Shown in pieces: positions 1 to 7,986 of a stretch of 10,694 nucleotides of DNA. The DNA is from Euperipatoides rowelli (Eukaryota; Onychophora; Udeonychophora; Euonychophora; Peripatopsidae). The position numbers and the translations under genes are program-made. The notes below the pieces were generated by a model. That model was given only the letters and a program-made list of their open reading frames with translations, searched no databases and had not been told where the DNA came from. Where the stretch lies: NCBI GenBank assembly GCA_003024985.2, contig PXIH01S0008469.1. The stretch is one strand, 5' to 3'. Position 1 is the first letter of the stretch. Each line of letters opens with the position of its first letter.

Positions 1-1190
1 TCCATTGGCACCCATAACACAAAAAAACTACAACTGCACAATACTTTTTTTAATGTTGGATTTTTTTTTTAACAATACAAATGTAGAAAAATAAAAAGGC
101 ATATTGATGTCATTTGATTATGCTCATTTAGGCTATGTCCCCACTTTACTTTTAAAATTTGCAACTCTGTTATATACAGTAAGAACCTATTTGCTGACCC
201 TTCTAGTAGCTTTTCCAATAACTGCACGTTTCCTAAAACTTGATTGGTTAAAGGTTTAGGCTGTCAAAATTATCAAAAAAGGTTTATTGCACCTCTTGAT
301 TACCATAGGGTTAGGGCATAGTGGGTTTAATACATAGTAGGAGTTAGGGTTCAGGGTGAAGGTTAGAACTATAAAAAACGAAATGCTGCTATTCCTTTTA
401 GTCAGTTATGCACAGTTCTTGCAGAAGACAGTAGTAAGATCAGGTAATAGGCTCTAGTCTCTGTTAATCATAATGAATGCTAAATGTTACTATTTAAATA
501 TACTAGATAATTAAAATTCATCTCATTAATAAAAACAGATTGTTTTAAAATAAATAAATAACAAATTCAGTGTAATTATTGCATTATCAAAAATTTTAGC
601 TCAAATAATGTTGGTTAAATTATTTGGACGTATTCTTTACAATTACTCTATTTAGTAATGATTAATTTGAACAACTTACATCTTCAGATAATTTTCTTCA
701 GTTTCAAAATGTTTCTTCACTCCTCCTCTTTTAGGCTCCAAATCCACACTCAAAGAGTTGTAAGCAATCAAAGCTTCCTGGGTACTACGAAAGGGTATCG
801 ATATCTCACTGAAAAATGTATACAAGTTAAAAGAAAATGACTATTTTGGCAAACTATGACAAACTAATTACCGGTATTAAGAAAGTTTGAAAATACATTT
901 TTAGTACAAGGACTATATACTGTGTCTGAACTCTGAAGGTCAGGNTAATCACTAATAACCTTATGTGGAATGCCTACCAAAAAAATTAGATAATGTTGAA
1001 AACATCAGTAACTTATTTTCCTTAGCAATTGCCAGTGTTTTTCTTTAATGGGCAAGATTAGAAAGTATTTTCAATAGCTTTTTTTTTTCTTCTAACAAGT
1101 TTTTTATTCATTTATTTTATGTTTATAGGTAGAAATTTTGAACTTATCACAACAATATTTTCAAATTATCACAAAAATTATAAAATTGAT
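1..1190. other. Stretch without recognisable gene
   Basis: No reading frame here resembles a protein I know. The 60-codon frame at 658-840 has no domain-like pattern and is of a length expected by chance. The stretch holds poly-T runs (near 61-70 and 1080-1089), a loose cluster of TTAGGG-like words at about 305-367, a single N at 945 and one weak core-promoter-like arrangement listed separately. It may be intergenic or intronic. Confidence 0.6.
370..449 (+). promoter_or_regulatory. Possible arthropod-type core promoter followed by a splice donor
   Basis: TATAAAAA lies at 370-377. TCAGTT, which matches the arthropod initiator consensus, lies at 402-407, so the first T of the TATA is at about -34 from the initiator A (404). 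This is slightly farther than the usual -31 to -30. CAG|GTAATA at 441-449 could be a splice donor that would end a short non-coding first exon. In AT-rich DNA such combinations arise by chance, and no downstream exon could be tied to it. Confidence 0.15.
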
Positions 1191-1196
1191 ATCAGA

Positions 1197-1440
1197 TTAT
1201 TTAGCATCATCGTCATTATCATTAGATGTGTTCTCCAAGGCAGATGTTCGTGCTCATGTATTGACAAAGATTTCTATCTTGAGCACTTTTTTAATACAGA
1301 GAATTTACTGGTTAGCCCAGTCCTTAAGTGATAATCTAGCCATTTTCTTCCTGGTCTTCCTCTTCTTTTTTCCCTTTATGTCCACCCCTCAAGTTACTAG
1401 TCTCCTCTCAAGGCAAGCCCATTATATTTCCATTTCCTCT
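1197..1440 (-). pseudogene. LINE RT carboxyl-terminal tail, RTE-like (decayed)
   Basis: On the minus strand the text reads KWKYNG, then a run with several stops, then REKRRGRPGRKWLDYHLRTG, and after a one-base shift RTSALENTSNDNDDDAK and a stop. The order W..(A)GH-like, basic GRPxxxW and a short acidic Asp-rich end is typical of the carboxyl tail of RTE/BovB-like endonuclease-RT proteins of arthropods, which binds or positions the RNA; this is family knowledge. There are at least three in-frame stops and one frameshift, so it is dead. The 155-codon plus-strand frame over it (1138-1605) is its shadow. The clade assignment is tentative because the RT catalytic core is absent. Confidence 0.55.
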
Positions 1441-1542
1441 TCCTTACTACACCCAAAACTCTATAACCACTCATTTTCACAATTCCTAAATTCTGATCAA
1501 ATCTTACATTTTATTTTCAAAACTTTTTTATCACAACAGATA

Positions 1543-1866
1543 TCAAAAGCATTGATCTTTTTTTTCAATCTGCATGATTGCCTCAACATTGATATTGTTA
1601 GCTAATTGAATATGAGAAGTTTCAGCATTCTCTTTTGGTTTTGTATTCACTTGGAGTTTTGTCTTGAGCGCTTGAACTTATGTTTGAGGGCAATCATGCT
1701 CTCGGTGATGATACGTAACATATCGTTGACACCAGCGATTCTAGTATTTGTTTACGTTGTGTTGTAATGATTGACAACGAAAAAAGGCAGATTTCCTATT
1801 TTTTATTAATAGCCAACCTCTTAATCGGTTTTTAGATGTAATCAAATATGGAATGTTCTCTATATT
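1543..1866 (-). pseudogene. Gag-like (LINE ORF1) fragment with degraded CCHC knuckle
   Basis: The minus strand has an open run from about 1866 to 1742 reading ENIPYLITSKNRLRGWLLI and then FFRCQSLQHNVNKY. The last part has the spacing of a CX2CX4HX4C zinc knuckle, with the first Cys now Phe and the last Cys now Tyr; each needs a single base change. After a one-base shift the text continues AGVNDMLRIITESMIALKHK, and after another shift a 40-residue open run ends at a stop at 1543-1545. This fits the nucleic-acid-binding ORF1 of a Jockey/I-type LINE. It lies upstream, in the same direction, of the RT tail at 1197-1440, so both could be ends of one internally deleted element, or two elements. Confidence rests on the knuckle spacing and coding-like text only. 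Confidence 0.4.
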
Positions 1867-2374
1867 GAGATTTTATTTTAAAGCAATAGTAATATGCACT
1901 GTGTGGTTTTAAAGGAAATATTGTCATTTACTGTAATTATAGTAATATGTTTCCGTAGGGATGAAGAATTTCTACTACCGTATTTCTTCAATTACAGTGG
2001 CTGCAGACATCCGTAATATTGTAATGTTTAAAGTAGGCAAGTTGTTGGCGTATGTTACTTGTAAGTCATATAAACATTTCACCCCTGTTCTGCAATAAGG
2101 GGNTAACTAGCAAAATGCTATTTTTTCAGTAGAGGTAAAATTATTTTTTTTGTCTCTGAAAATTTGTAATAGGAAAACTTATTGACACTGTATATATTTT
2201 AACATGAAATTGGACTCAAATTTCTGATGAATTGAAAAGCTTAACAATTTTGTAAATTAAAGGTGAAAATGTAGTGAGCTCCTTGTGTAAATTAGAAACA
2301 ATAAATATGTTTATGTGGACCCCTTCCCATCTTCTAAACAATTCTCTCCTTTTATTATTATTATTATATATTAG
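1867..2374. other. Stretch without recognisable gene
   Basis: Nothing protein-like was found on either strand. The minus-strand 79-codon frame at 2216-2455 has no family-like pattern. A single N is at 2103. The right end, 2341-2374, is a pyrimidine-rich and TTA-rich tract ending in TATTAG, which could serve as a 3' splice site for the candidate exon that follows. Confidence 0.5.
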
Positions 2375-2515
2375 AAGGTCTGAAATAGATCGAATGAAAG
2401 CGGAACGTATTACAATTAAAGAAAGTATTAAGATTTTATTTAACAAAATGTCCAACAGAATATAGTTTATTAGGTAGACTTCAACAAAGGTTAAGTTCAG
2501 AGTTTACTAAATAAA
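2375..2515 (+). other. Candidate host terminal exon (coding about 2375-2465, then poly-A signal)
   Basis: After the acceptor-like TATTAG (ends 2374) a single frame reads RSEIDRMKAERITIKESI and then KILFNKMSNRI, followed by TAG at 2463-2465 and AATAAA at 2510-2515. The residues are charged and helical, like the end of a coiled-coil protein, and differ from the Phe/Leu/Ile-rich noise around them. The combination of polypyrimidine tract, AG, short coherent coding text, stop and poly-A signal is what a last exon looks like. I do not recognise the protein. It is only about 30 codons long, so it may equally be chance or an unrecognised transposon scrap. No partner exon was identified in the window. 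Confidence 0.25.
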
Positions 2516-3131
2516 AGTACATTAGTAGCTTACTTCTGTCCAATACGCACGTCTTGCGATTTCTGGTCGTCTTACAGGGTTACATGGATATTTGTCTTCT
2601 TCCTTGACTGATTAGTAAGAAGAGACTTCTCATTCCATAAATAGCATACAGTAGATTATTTAGACTTCTTATATATATGCGTGCGGAACATGCAGTTTGT
2701 TCATTAATGCTTTGTTGAAGGTCAGGAAGGTAAGCTCAGCATCTCCATTTTACTTTAATTCAAACATTATTATTTAGGGTTTATTTTGGTATATCATAGA
2801 GGACCATCATAGAAACCCTTTCTTGCATTCAACTCATTTTTGGCTAAAATGTTAGTTAGGCCCCTTTTTGAAAAACAGGTGCGAGTTGCTGGAATTTTTT
2901 CAATGCTTCCTCATTCTTAAACACATTGTAATTATAAGTAGATATGTTTAATGCACTGTATTCACTAAGACAGTCAAGTATTTATATAGAATAAAGTAAC
3001 TCTATTACATTATTCATAGACATTTTAAATGGCTTGTAATTTTCGTTTACGAGAACAAAGACTTGAATTTTGACTTACAAAACTTGCATACTGATGAAAA
3101 ATATAAATAAAATTAACAAAATTGCATGTTA
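2516..3131. other. Stretch without recognisable gene
   Basis: I find no protein-like text here. It contains the weak promoter-like site at 2670-2735. The last 100 bases or so probably belong to the decayed 5' part of LINE A, but no RT motif could be read upstream of about 3132. Confidence 0.5.
2670..2735 (+). promoter_or_regulatory. Possible core promoter with TATA, initiator and splice donor
   Basis: TATATATAT at 2670-2678 is followed by TCATT at 2701-2705, a match to the arthropod initiator TCAKT. Taking the T at 2672 as the start of the box puts it at -31 from the initiator A at 2703, the usual spacing. AAG|GTAAGC at 2727-2735 is a strong donor-like site 27 bases downstream. Each element alone is common in AT-rich DNA; the spacing is what makes it notable. 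No associated coding exon is seen. Confidence 0.2.
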
Positions 3132-4027
3132 AATGGAGCAATCCCAGATTATTAACGCATCCAAAAGTCTATTCTCTTTCTGCTTTTTTTATTTAATTTA
3201 TATGTAGCTGACATCCATAAGACTTCTTTGGATAATATTAGTTATTCTATTATTGGTAATGATTTAAATGTAACATCATTTCAAGAGCAATTATTTTAAT
3301 TTTATAATTGGATGTTTTATAATGATTAATTTAACAAAAACTAAATGTACAGTATGTTGATGGGGCGGGTTCCTGAGAATACTTCCTTTACTATTGCATG
3401 CTTTAAAATTGAGAATGTTAACTATTATAAAGACCTTGGTATAATGATAGATTTGATGAATTATTCAAAACATGTTATTATTCACAAAATTATTTAATAA
3501 ATTATTTATGTTAACGGGTATTTTTAACAATTTTAATACATTTAAAATACTTTATAGGCTACTGTAATTATTATTTACAATCTGTAGTAGACTATTGTTC
3601 TCTGGTTTACTATATAATGAATAAGGAAGATCAAATAAGATCAGATAACTTTTCTAAGTATTCCTCCAAAATGATTGTCGTTTATATCATGTCTTATATG
3701 GAAAGAAAGAATAGGTTGTATTTGGAACGAATAATTTTACCATCCGATAGAAAAATCAAAAATTATTTTATGTTTTTATATGTACTGTATTATAATGAGA
3801 TTTTGGTTTATTTGATTTACCTCCTTCAATACCAGAGGTCATCATATGAAGCTTGTGAAGTTGTGTGTGAACATACAAATATGTGAATGACCTATACACT
3901 GTTTGTTATAAATCATGTAGAAAATATTTGGAATAAATTAAATTCAAATGTGGTGGTAACAACTTCTGTAAAAAAAATTAAAAATTACTTATTTATTTTG
4001 TGTTGTATTTATATAATATGTAATTAA
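3132..4027 (+). pseudogene. LINE A: RT domain from motif B to carboxyl end (decayed, CR1/Jockey superfamily)
   Basis: The text follows a LINE RT in order. A degenerate motif B region ends in LFLLFLFNLYVADIHKTS (about 3170-3221). Next come DNISYSIIGNDLN and SFQEQL, FYNWMFYND, NLTKTKC (the KTK motif near 3325-3345), YKDLGIMID (3426-3452), VVDYCSLVY (3584-3610), NRLYLERI, FLYVLYYNEI and the carboxyl-terminal signature NIWNKLNSNVVV (3923 on), ending at TAA 4025-4027. The catalytic YADD is not readable; it appears lost between the motif B region and DNISYS. Stops (for example 3147 and 3884) and at least one frameshift make it a pseudogene. The 89-codon open run at 3617-3886 is the longest surviving piece. 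The 5' half is missing, as is usual for 5'-truncated LINE copies. Confidence 0.7.
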
Positions 4028-4180
4028 GCTGTTTTTTATTTGTTAAATGATTGTAGCATTGTTGGACGATTGACTTTTGATTTTTAGTATTATGTTTGTT
4101 GATTGTATAATTAGGGTATAAAAGTCTTATTAAAGACTTACTCCATTCAATATTTTGTAATAAATAAATAATAAAAATTT
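4028..4180 (+). other. 3' untranslated tail of LINE A with hairpin and TAAA-type terminal repeat
   Basis: Immediately after the RT stop there is a short T-rich tract, a perfect 7-bp hairpin (AAGTCTT at 4122-4128, loop ATTA, AAGACTT at 4133-4139) and then TAATAAATAAATAATAAAAA at about 4158-4177. A short 3' UTR with a small stem-loop and a microsatellite-like end is the usual 3' structure of CR1/L2/Jockey-type LINEs and is thought to be what the RT recognises. Its position marks the 3' boundary of LINE A. Confidence 0.5.
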
Positions 4181-4250
4181 AATAATTTAGCTAAAAAATA
4201 TGAAAATTATGTCGCATTAGTGTAATTATTGTTTTAAATAATTTTATATA

Positions 4251-4810
4251 GTTTCAAAGGCTGCTAGATCCCTAGGCTATTCTAACCATTCAGAAGTTAT
4301 AAAGCCTTAAATATTATCTATTGTGCATTTTTTTTGTCCAATCATGGAGTGTTGCTCTCCAAATCTCCAATATGGACCTACTGCACCAAAAAGGATATTC
4401 ATTCTCTGGTGAGAGTCAAAATACCAGTATTTGAAATGGATTTCATACAAAATTCAATTCAAGTACAGTATCATTGCAGTCATAAAAAAGATTCAGACAG
4501 TTCTTTCAAATTCACTCTGGAAACTCGTAGAATTTTTCAAGGCTCTATTTCTTTTTATACCATAAAATAAATGGAAATATTAAATGCAATGATTTGTACT
4601 TAACTATTATTTTTTTTCCCCCAATACATATCTCAAGAACACCAAGATTTTTCCTCATCCCTTACATTAATAGTAAATTTCATCTTCATGACCCTATCAT
4701 TTGTCAGAGGCAATAAATTACATATTTGCCCATTTGTACCGTAACCCAAATTTAGAGAATTATGTTTTAAAAGGTTTTTTGGATTTGATTAATTTTGAAG
4801 ATTTTTAGAT
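4251..4810 (+). pseudogene. LINE B: RT carboxyl-terminal fragment (decayed)
   Basis: The first segment reads VSKAARSLGYSNHSE (from 4251), then PIMECCSPN (from 4338) in the same frame, matching the LINE RT pattern K-A-R-xLGF ... LVxPxLEYCSPxW. After a shift near 4370 the text reads PIWTYCTKKDIHSLVRV, the usual place where the protein says it lies against the RNA (SPxW..P...dI..LE.VQ). Next come FTLETRRIFQGSISFYTI (4511-4564), KINGNIKCNDLYL, SRTPRFFLIPYIN and a last open run to about 4810. The SLExRRxxxDLxxFYKIxNG and TRxxxxFxxP patterns are typical of the carboxyl region of Jockey/CR1-type RTs. No catalytic motif remains. It starts about 70 bases after the tail of LINE A and is a separate, 5'-truncated copy. 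Confidence 0.65.
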
Positions 4811-4965
4811 CAAATAACTCTACTTTGTTATGCTGGATTTTTCAGGAAATTAACCAATTAATTAGTATTTTTTAACTATATATTTTTGATTAATTAGTTC
4901 AAAGTTCCTTTATTATTATTTTTATCTATGATATTTTTGAACTATTTAATATATCCTATATAGTT

Positions 4966-5045
4966 GACACCCGATTTGACAATTTCATACTTTGATACCA
5001 AATTTGGGAATGTATCAAATATGAAATTGTCAAATTGGATGTGTC
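4966..5045. repeat. Inverted repeat (hairpin) at the left edge of LINE C
   Basis: The left arm 4966-4997 and right arm 5013-5045 are reverse complements over about 32 bases with only a few mismatches or gaps. Both share GACAC, then TTGACAATTTCATA and TTTGATA when the right arm is read on the minus strand. The 15-base spacer starts with the palindrome CCAAATTTGG. The right arm is readable as RT text just before motif B (YEIVKLDVSQASVL), so the left arm appears to be an inverted copy of RT sequence, as fold-back synthesis or an inverted local duplication would produce. No target-site duplication was established, so a MITE is less likely. Confidence 0.7.
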
Positions 5046-5264
5046 ACAGGCTTCGGTCCTGTGGTCACTATTATTTCTTATTATAAATTACCTTCCTTAG
5101 AAAATTAAATATGGTACACTAAATCTATATGCAGATGATATTGTTCTATCTATTCCGGGATCAAACATTGAAGCGACAAGAAGTAAGATACAATCATCAG
5201 ACTTGTTCAGCATTCAGAAATGGCTAGGAGAGAATAATATACGTGTTAATAAAACAAAAACATG

Positions 5265-5334
5265 TAGCTGATTAGATTTTTACACTATGGAACAATGGCG
5301 TGGAAGTGTATGAAAAATCAGGCACCACAGACAC
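5265..5334 (+). repeat. 70-bp direct repeat, copy 1
   Basis: This matches 5706-5775 at 66 of 70 positions with no gap (TAGCTGAT...CACCACAGACAC). It interrupts the RT text of LINE C just after KTKTC. In the frame of the second copy it reads IFTLWNNGVEVYEKSGTT with one stop near its start. The part of LINE C on either side is not repeated. Confidence 0.85.
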
Positions 5335-5615
5335 AATTTCAGAAAAAAAGATAATTTCAGAATTTAATTTTACAATGAATAACCAAATTGTACAATCCTT
5401 TCTACATATAAAAATCTTGGGAATATGGGTGGACTGTTTTTTGTTTTGGGATATACTGCACATATAAATAATATAATTAAGAAATCATAAAAAATGATAA
5501 AAGTCATTTTTAGACTGAAAAATTCCTTACAAAAAAACATTTATCAATGGCTAACGATGTCCTTGTGGGATCAAATTTAAATTTCTATGATATAGTCCGG
5601 TACGGTTGCGGCAGT

Positions 5616-5793
5616 ACAAGTGCTTTCTAACAGCCAAGATTACTGGTGTTTGGCAGAGGGAGGTCCAGAGCCACAGTGGCAAGAAAGGAACTTGAATGCT
5701 CACTCTAGCTGATGAAATTTTTACACTATGGAACAATGGTGTGGAAGTGTATGAAAAATCAGGCACCACAGCCACTTATGAAATTATTAGATA
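5616..5793 (+). pseudogene. Possible Tnp2-type (CACTA/EnSpm) transposase fragment inside LINE C
   Basis: Text between the two RT parts does not fit an RT. One frame reads AEGGPEPQWQERNLNAH, and after a one-base shift ADEIFTLWNNGVEVYEKSGTT. Tnp2-like transposases of CACTA/EnSpm DNA transposons carry a segment of the form GPxEPxxxxxNxxLxPLVDELxxLWxxGVxV, and the order and spacing here agree with it. This is recognition from memory of the family and was not searched. The piece is about 60 codons, lacks any catalytic Asp or Glu context, and no terminal inverted repeats or 3-bp target duplication are evident. It may have arrived as filler during break repair. The alternative is an unrelated repeat with accidental coding-like text. 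Confidence 0.35.
5706..5775 (+). repeat. 70-bp direct repeat, copy 2
   Basis: This is the longer-context copy of the repeat at 5265-5334 (four substitutions, no gaps). Here the sequence upstream back to about 5616 seems to belong to the same foreign fragment. Copy 1 therefore looks like a shorter, 5'-truncated version of the same sequence with the same right end (CCACAG followed by A or C and CAC). Confidence 0.85.
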
Positions 5794-5980
5794 GTTCTAC
5801 AAATTCATGGAAAATAACAAGATCAGTAACCCACAATAAAATTGGAATTAAGATAGGANTAGTTTGGTAAACAATTCATTTTAACATATGGCCCCTCAAA
5901 TCTGGAATTCTATTCGTCAAATCAGAAAATAAAAAACACAAGCGACTGTTAGAAATAACCTATCTTCTAAGTTCTAATAA

Positions 5981-6421
5981 TAAAATTATTTTTTTCACTC
6001 AGTATTAATAGGTATTTTAACATGTATTTGAATAGATATTTTTTTTTAAATTTATTTATTTACTAAGATAATATTACTTGTACAGCATCTCTTAAGATGA
6101 AGAAGCAGCTGATTTTAATAGGTACTTACGGCACCGTATATTTTATGTACGGCAGACCTATTCTTTATAAGCTACATGAAATAATACTACTTCTGCCAGC
6201 ATGGTTTAGTACTTTGTGGGCATTCAGTAATAAGCTAAAGTATAGTGTATACTTACAGTATATTAGTGTAAGTTAGCTTTTTAAATATATTAATTGCATC
6301 TATATTTATTTTGTGCTACCATTGATAAATAGTTTTAATGGTGGTATGCTATTAGTTTTCATTTGGAGTTTTTAGAAGGTTTTATTTTAGGTTTGAGTTA
6401 CGTACTTAAAATTTTGTCAAG
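5981..6421. other. Spacer: 3' tail of LINE C and presumed 5' leader of LINE D
   Basis: No protein-like text is seen. A T-rich run followed by AAATTTATTTATTTACTAAG at about 6047-6066 reads on the minus strand as a TAAA-type repeat, like the ends of LINE 3' tails, so a minus-strand LINE end may lie here; this is weak. The last bases, GTCAAG before ATGGCC, give the ATG at 6422 a good eukaryotic start context (A at -3, G at +4), so the preceding stretch is probably the 5' leader of LINE D. Confidence 0.4.
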
Positions 6422-6835
6422 ATGGCCGCCAAGTCAATGTGTGAAAAAGTTGTGAATTTGACTTTGGTTTCTATTTCAATTTTGGACCTGGGCTTCATTA
6501 TTAAATTATATATTTATGGAAAGTACTCCTTGTCCATGCAGTTTTTGTTGCTAATAAGTGGTAATGTGGAAATTAATCCCGGACCGATAAAATTTCCCTG
6601 TGGCATATGCAGTAAAGCAGTTGCCAAAAGACATTGAGCCCTCTCCTGCGATAATTGTGATGAATGGACTCACATAAAGTGCAACAAGATGAAAGGTGAG
6701 GAATACTTATTGTTAATGAACAAATCTAATTTCAACTTTTTATGCCCTAAATGTTTGTTTAGTGAGCTGCCGTTAGATATGGACACTACAATGTCGGAAA
6801 ATAATTTTGAATTGTTGAATAACATATTGGAAACC
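6422..6835 (+). pseudogene. LINE D amino end: 2A-like ribosome-skipping peptide plus PHD finger
   Basis: The start ATG 6422 sits in a strong context. Residues 12-46 are hydrophobic and could act as a signal or membrane segment. Residues 41-55 read FLLLISGNVEINPGP, a 2A-like motif; the canonical core is D(V/I)ExNPGP, and here the Asp is Asn. In active 2A peptides the ribosome skips the Gly-Pro bond, releasing the upstream part and starting the downstream protein with Pro55. Right after it lies a Cys4-His-Cys3 PHD-type finger: C60/C63, C76/C79, H84/C87, C108/C111. A TGA at 6635-6637 (residue 72) breaks it; one C-to-T change from CGA would explain it. After about residue 135 the frame is lost near 6835. 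Confidence 0.75.
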
Positions 6836-7560
6836 CTACATATAGTGTCTCTGACTCTAATAGACTAAGTAATTCTTTGACGAAAAATGGTTCATCCTTT
6901 TACTGTGTTAATGTCCAAAGTATCAATGGAAAATTAGATGAAATAAAACTGTTTATTGCCAATAATGAGACTTCAATTATAGCCATTTCTGAATCTTGGC
7001 TTAATAAGATGTGCCGAATGAACTACTATATATGGACAACTACAATTTGATTAGACAGGACCAAGAATATGCTAGAGGAAAAGGTATCCTAATTTATGTC
7101 TGTAAAGACTTCAAGTTGGAGATTTTGTATAGCGATGACAAAAAAAATGATTCTATATTTGAACACATATGTTTAAAATTGTCACCCTCCGTTGGAAAAC
7201 AATTATTGCTAATAATGGTCTATAGGCCACCAGATAGTGACTGGTCTTTGGACTGTTTAAAATCGTTTGTTGAATGGTCTTGTTCCTATTGCTTACCCAC
7301 GATTTATATGGGAGATTTCAATATTGATTTGTTGAAAATAAATGCATTATCATAGCGATATTGTGACCTTTTTTTCATATTTAAACTTTACTCAACTAAT
7401 AAAGAATCCAACTAGAAGCACTGAATCTTCCAATCCATAATAGATCATCTTTGGACCAATGATTTAGATCTATGCAATGAAATATCTCTAGAGATGGGCT
7501 TTGGTGACCATTCGATGATAAAAGGACTGATAAATATGCACCTTAAAAAAAATCAAACTT
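6836..7560 (+). pseudogene. LINE D endonuclease domain (APE/EEP type)
   Basis: The segments lie in three frames. Frame one has FYCVNVQSINGKLDEIK and AISESWLNK, with the metal-binding Glu of ESW at 6991. The next has VPNELLYMDNYNLIRQD, GKGILIYV, VYRPPDS (YRPP at 7221-7232) and YMGDFNIDLL (GDFN at 7311-7322). Then come LNFTQLIKNPTRSTESS, IDHLWTNDLDL (from 7440) and GFGDHSMI (GDHS at 7503-7514). These are the conserved landmarks of the LINE target-DNA nicking endonuclease in order: N-x-x-S, E-x-W, YRPP, GDFN, xDH and the final DH. All catalytic positions I can name are present, so only frameshifts (about 7010, 7342, 7440) disable it. The open run at 7011-7355 begins with GTG, not ATG, and is not a separate gene. 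Confidence 0.8.
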
Positions 7561-7574
7561 CCAATTAAGGTAAG

Positions 7575-7986
7575 ATCATATTAACACTTTGACGCCTCGA
7601 AATTCTTCCAAGACTTAGAGAAACTTCCCTGGCATGATTTGATGACCAAGTGGAACTCTTTAATAGTTTCTTAATTAAATGTCTGGACTTACATGCACCG
7701 ATTTGTGCGGTAAGTAGAACTAAATATCATAAAAAAGTACCTTGGATATCTGAAGAATCCCTGTCTTTAATAAAACAAAATAAATTGGCATACCTAAAAG
7801 CGTTGGACTAGGGAGGACCAGCCTGGCAAAATTATAGGCGTATAAAAAACTCTGTAAATCACTTAATGAAATTAGAAAAGGGTATATAAATTTCTTGATA
7901 GTAGGAATATAATAGTAAGTTCTCAGAGTGTCTTCAGAAGACATCACTCAGTCCAAACTTCTTCGATTAAGATGACGGAGCATCTT
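7575..7986 (+). pseudogene. LINE D linker and RT fingers region (deleted internally)
   Basis: The text reads FDASKFFQDLEKLPWHDL, then after a shift at about 7641 DDQVELFNSFLIKC, LDLHAPI, KKVPWISEESLSLIKQ and NYRRIKNSVNHL, with a TAG at 7809. The PW(I/F)..E / YR..RN.V pattern is the linker between endonuclease and RT in CR1-type proteins. At about 7890 it jumps straight to FLDSRNIIVSSQSVFRR and HHSVQTSSIKMTEHL (7891-7986), which is RT motif 2 (SQxGFRxxHSTxT). The roughly 100 residues usually found between, including the N-Y-R-PI motif, are missing. Deletion, not point decay, explains this join. Confidence 0.65.

Larger units (their letters stand above)
5013..5980 (+). pseudogene. LINE C: RT from motif B to carboxyl end, with inserted fragments
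   Basis: Motif B is degraded but clear: DVSQASVLWSLLFLI (from 5038), where a working RT has GVPQGSxLxPLLF. A TAG at 5098 follows, then LYADDIVLS with both catalytic Asp codons intact (5125-5151). SDLFSIQKWLGENNIRVNKT and KTKTC come next, then the 70-bp insert at 5265. The RT resumes with HIKILGIWVD, HINNIIKKS, KVIFRLKNS and NLNFYDIVRYGCGS (to about 5615), and is interrupted again. Its end is visible at 5888-5929 as MAPQIWNSIRQIRK, matching the terminal APxxWNSLPxxIR signature, followed by KTQATVRNNLSSKF. Several stops and shifts exist and motif A and everything upstream are missing. It is of the CR1/Jockey superfamily. Confidence 0.7.

Noticed and set aside
305-367. Cluster of TTAGGG-like words
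   Set aside because: The words are scattered and out of phase, not a tandem array, so an interstitial telomere repeat is not supported.
658-840. 60-codon plus-strand frame
   Set aside because: Its length is expected by chance, it has no domain-like text, and no neighbouring exon signals support it.
1119-1605. Plus-strand frames of 70 and 155 codons
   Set aside because: They overlap the minus-strand RT-tail and gag text, which has family signatures. The plus-strand residues show no pattern and are shadows.
2216-2455. 79-codon minus-strand frame
   Set aside because: It is composed of low-complexity Ile/Leu/Asn residues, partly from the TTA run, and lies opposite the better-supported exon candidate.
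5272-5775. Two minus-strand frames (5272-5463 and 5551-5775) sharing the same residues
   Set aside because: They look like related proteins only because both cross the 70-bp direct repeat. The plus strand has the RT and Tnp2-like readings.
7720-7947. 75-codon minus-strand frame
   Set aside because: It is antisense to the LINE D linker and RT fingers text.
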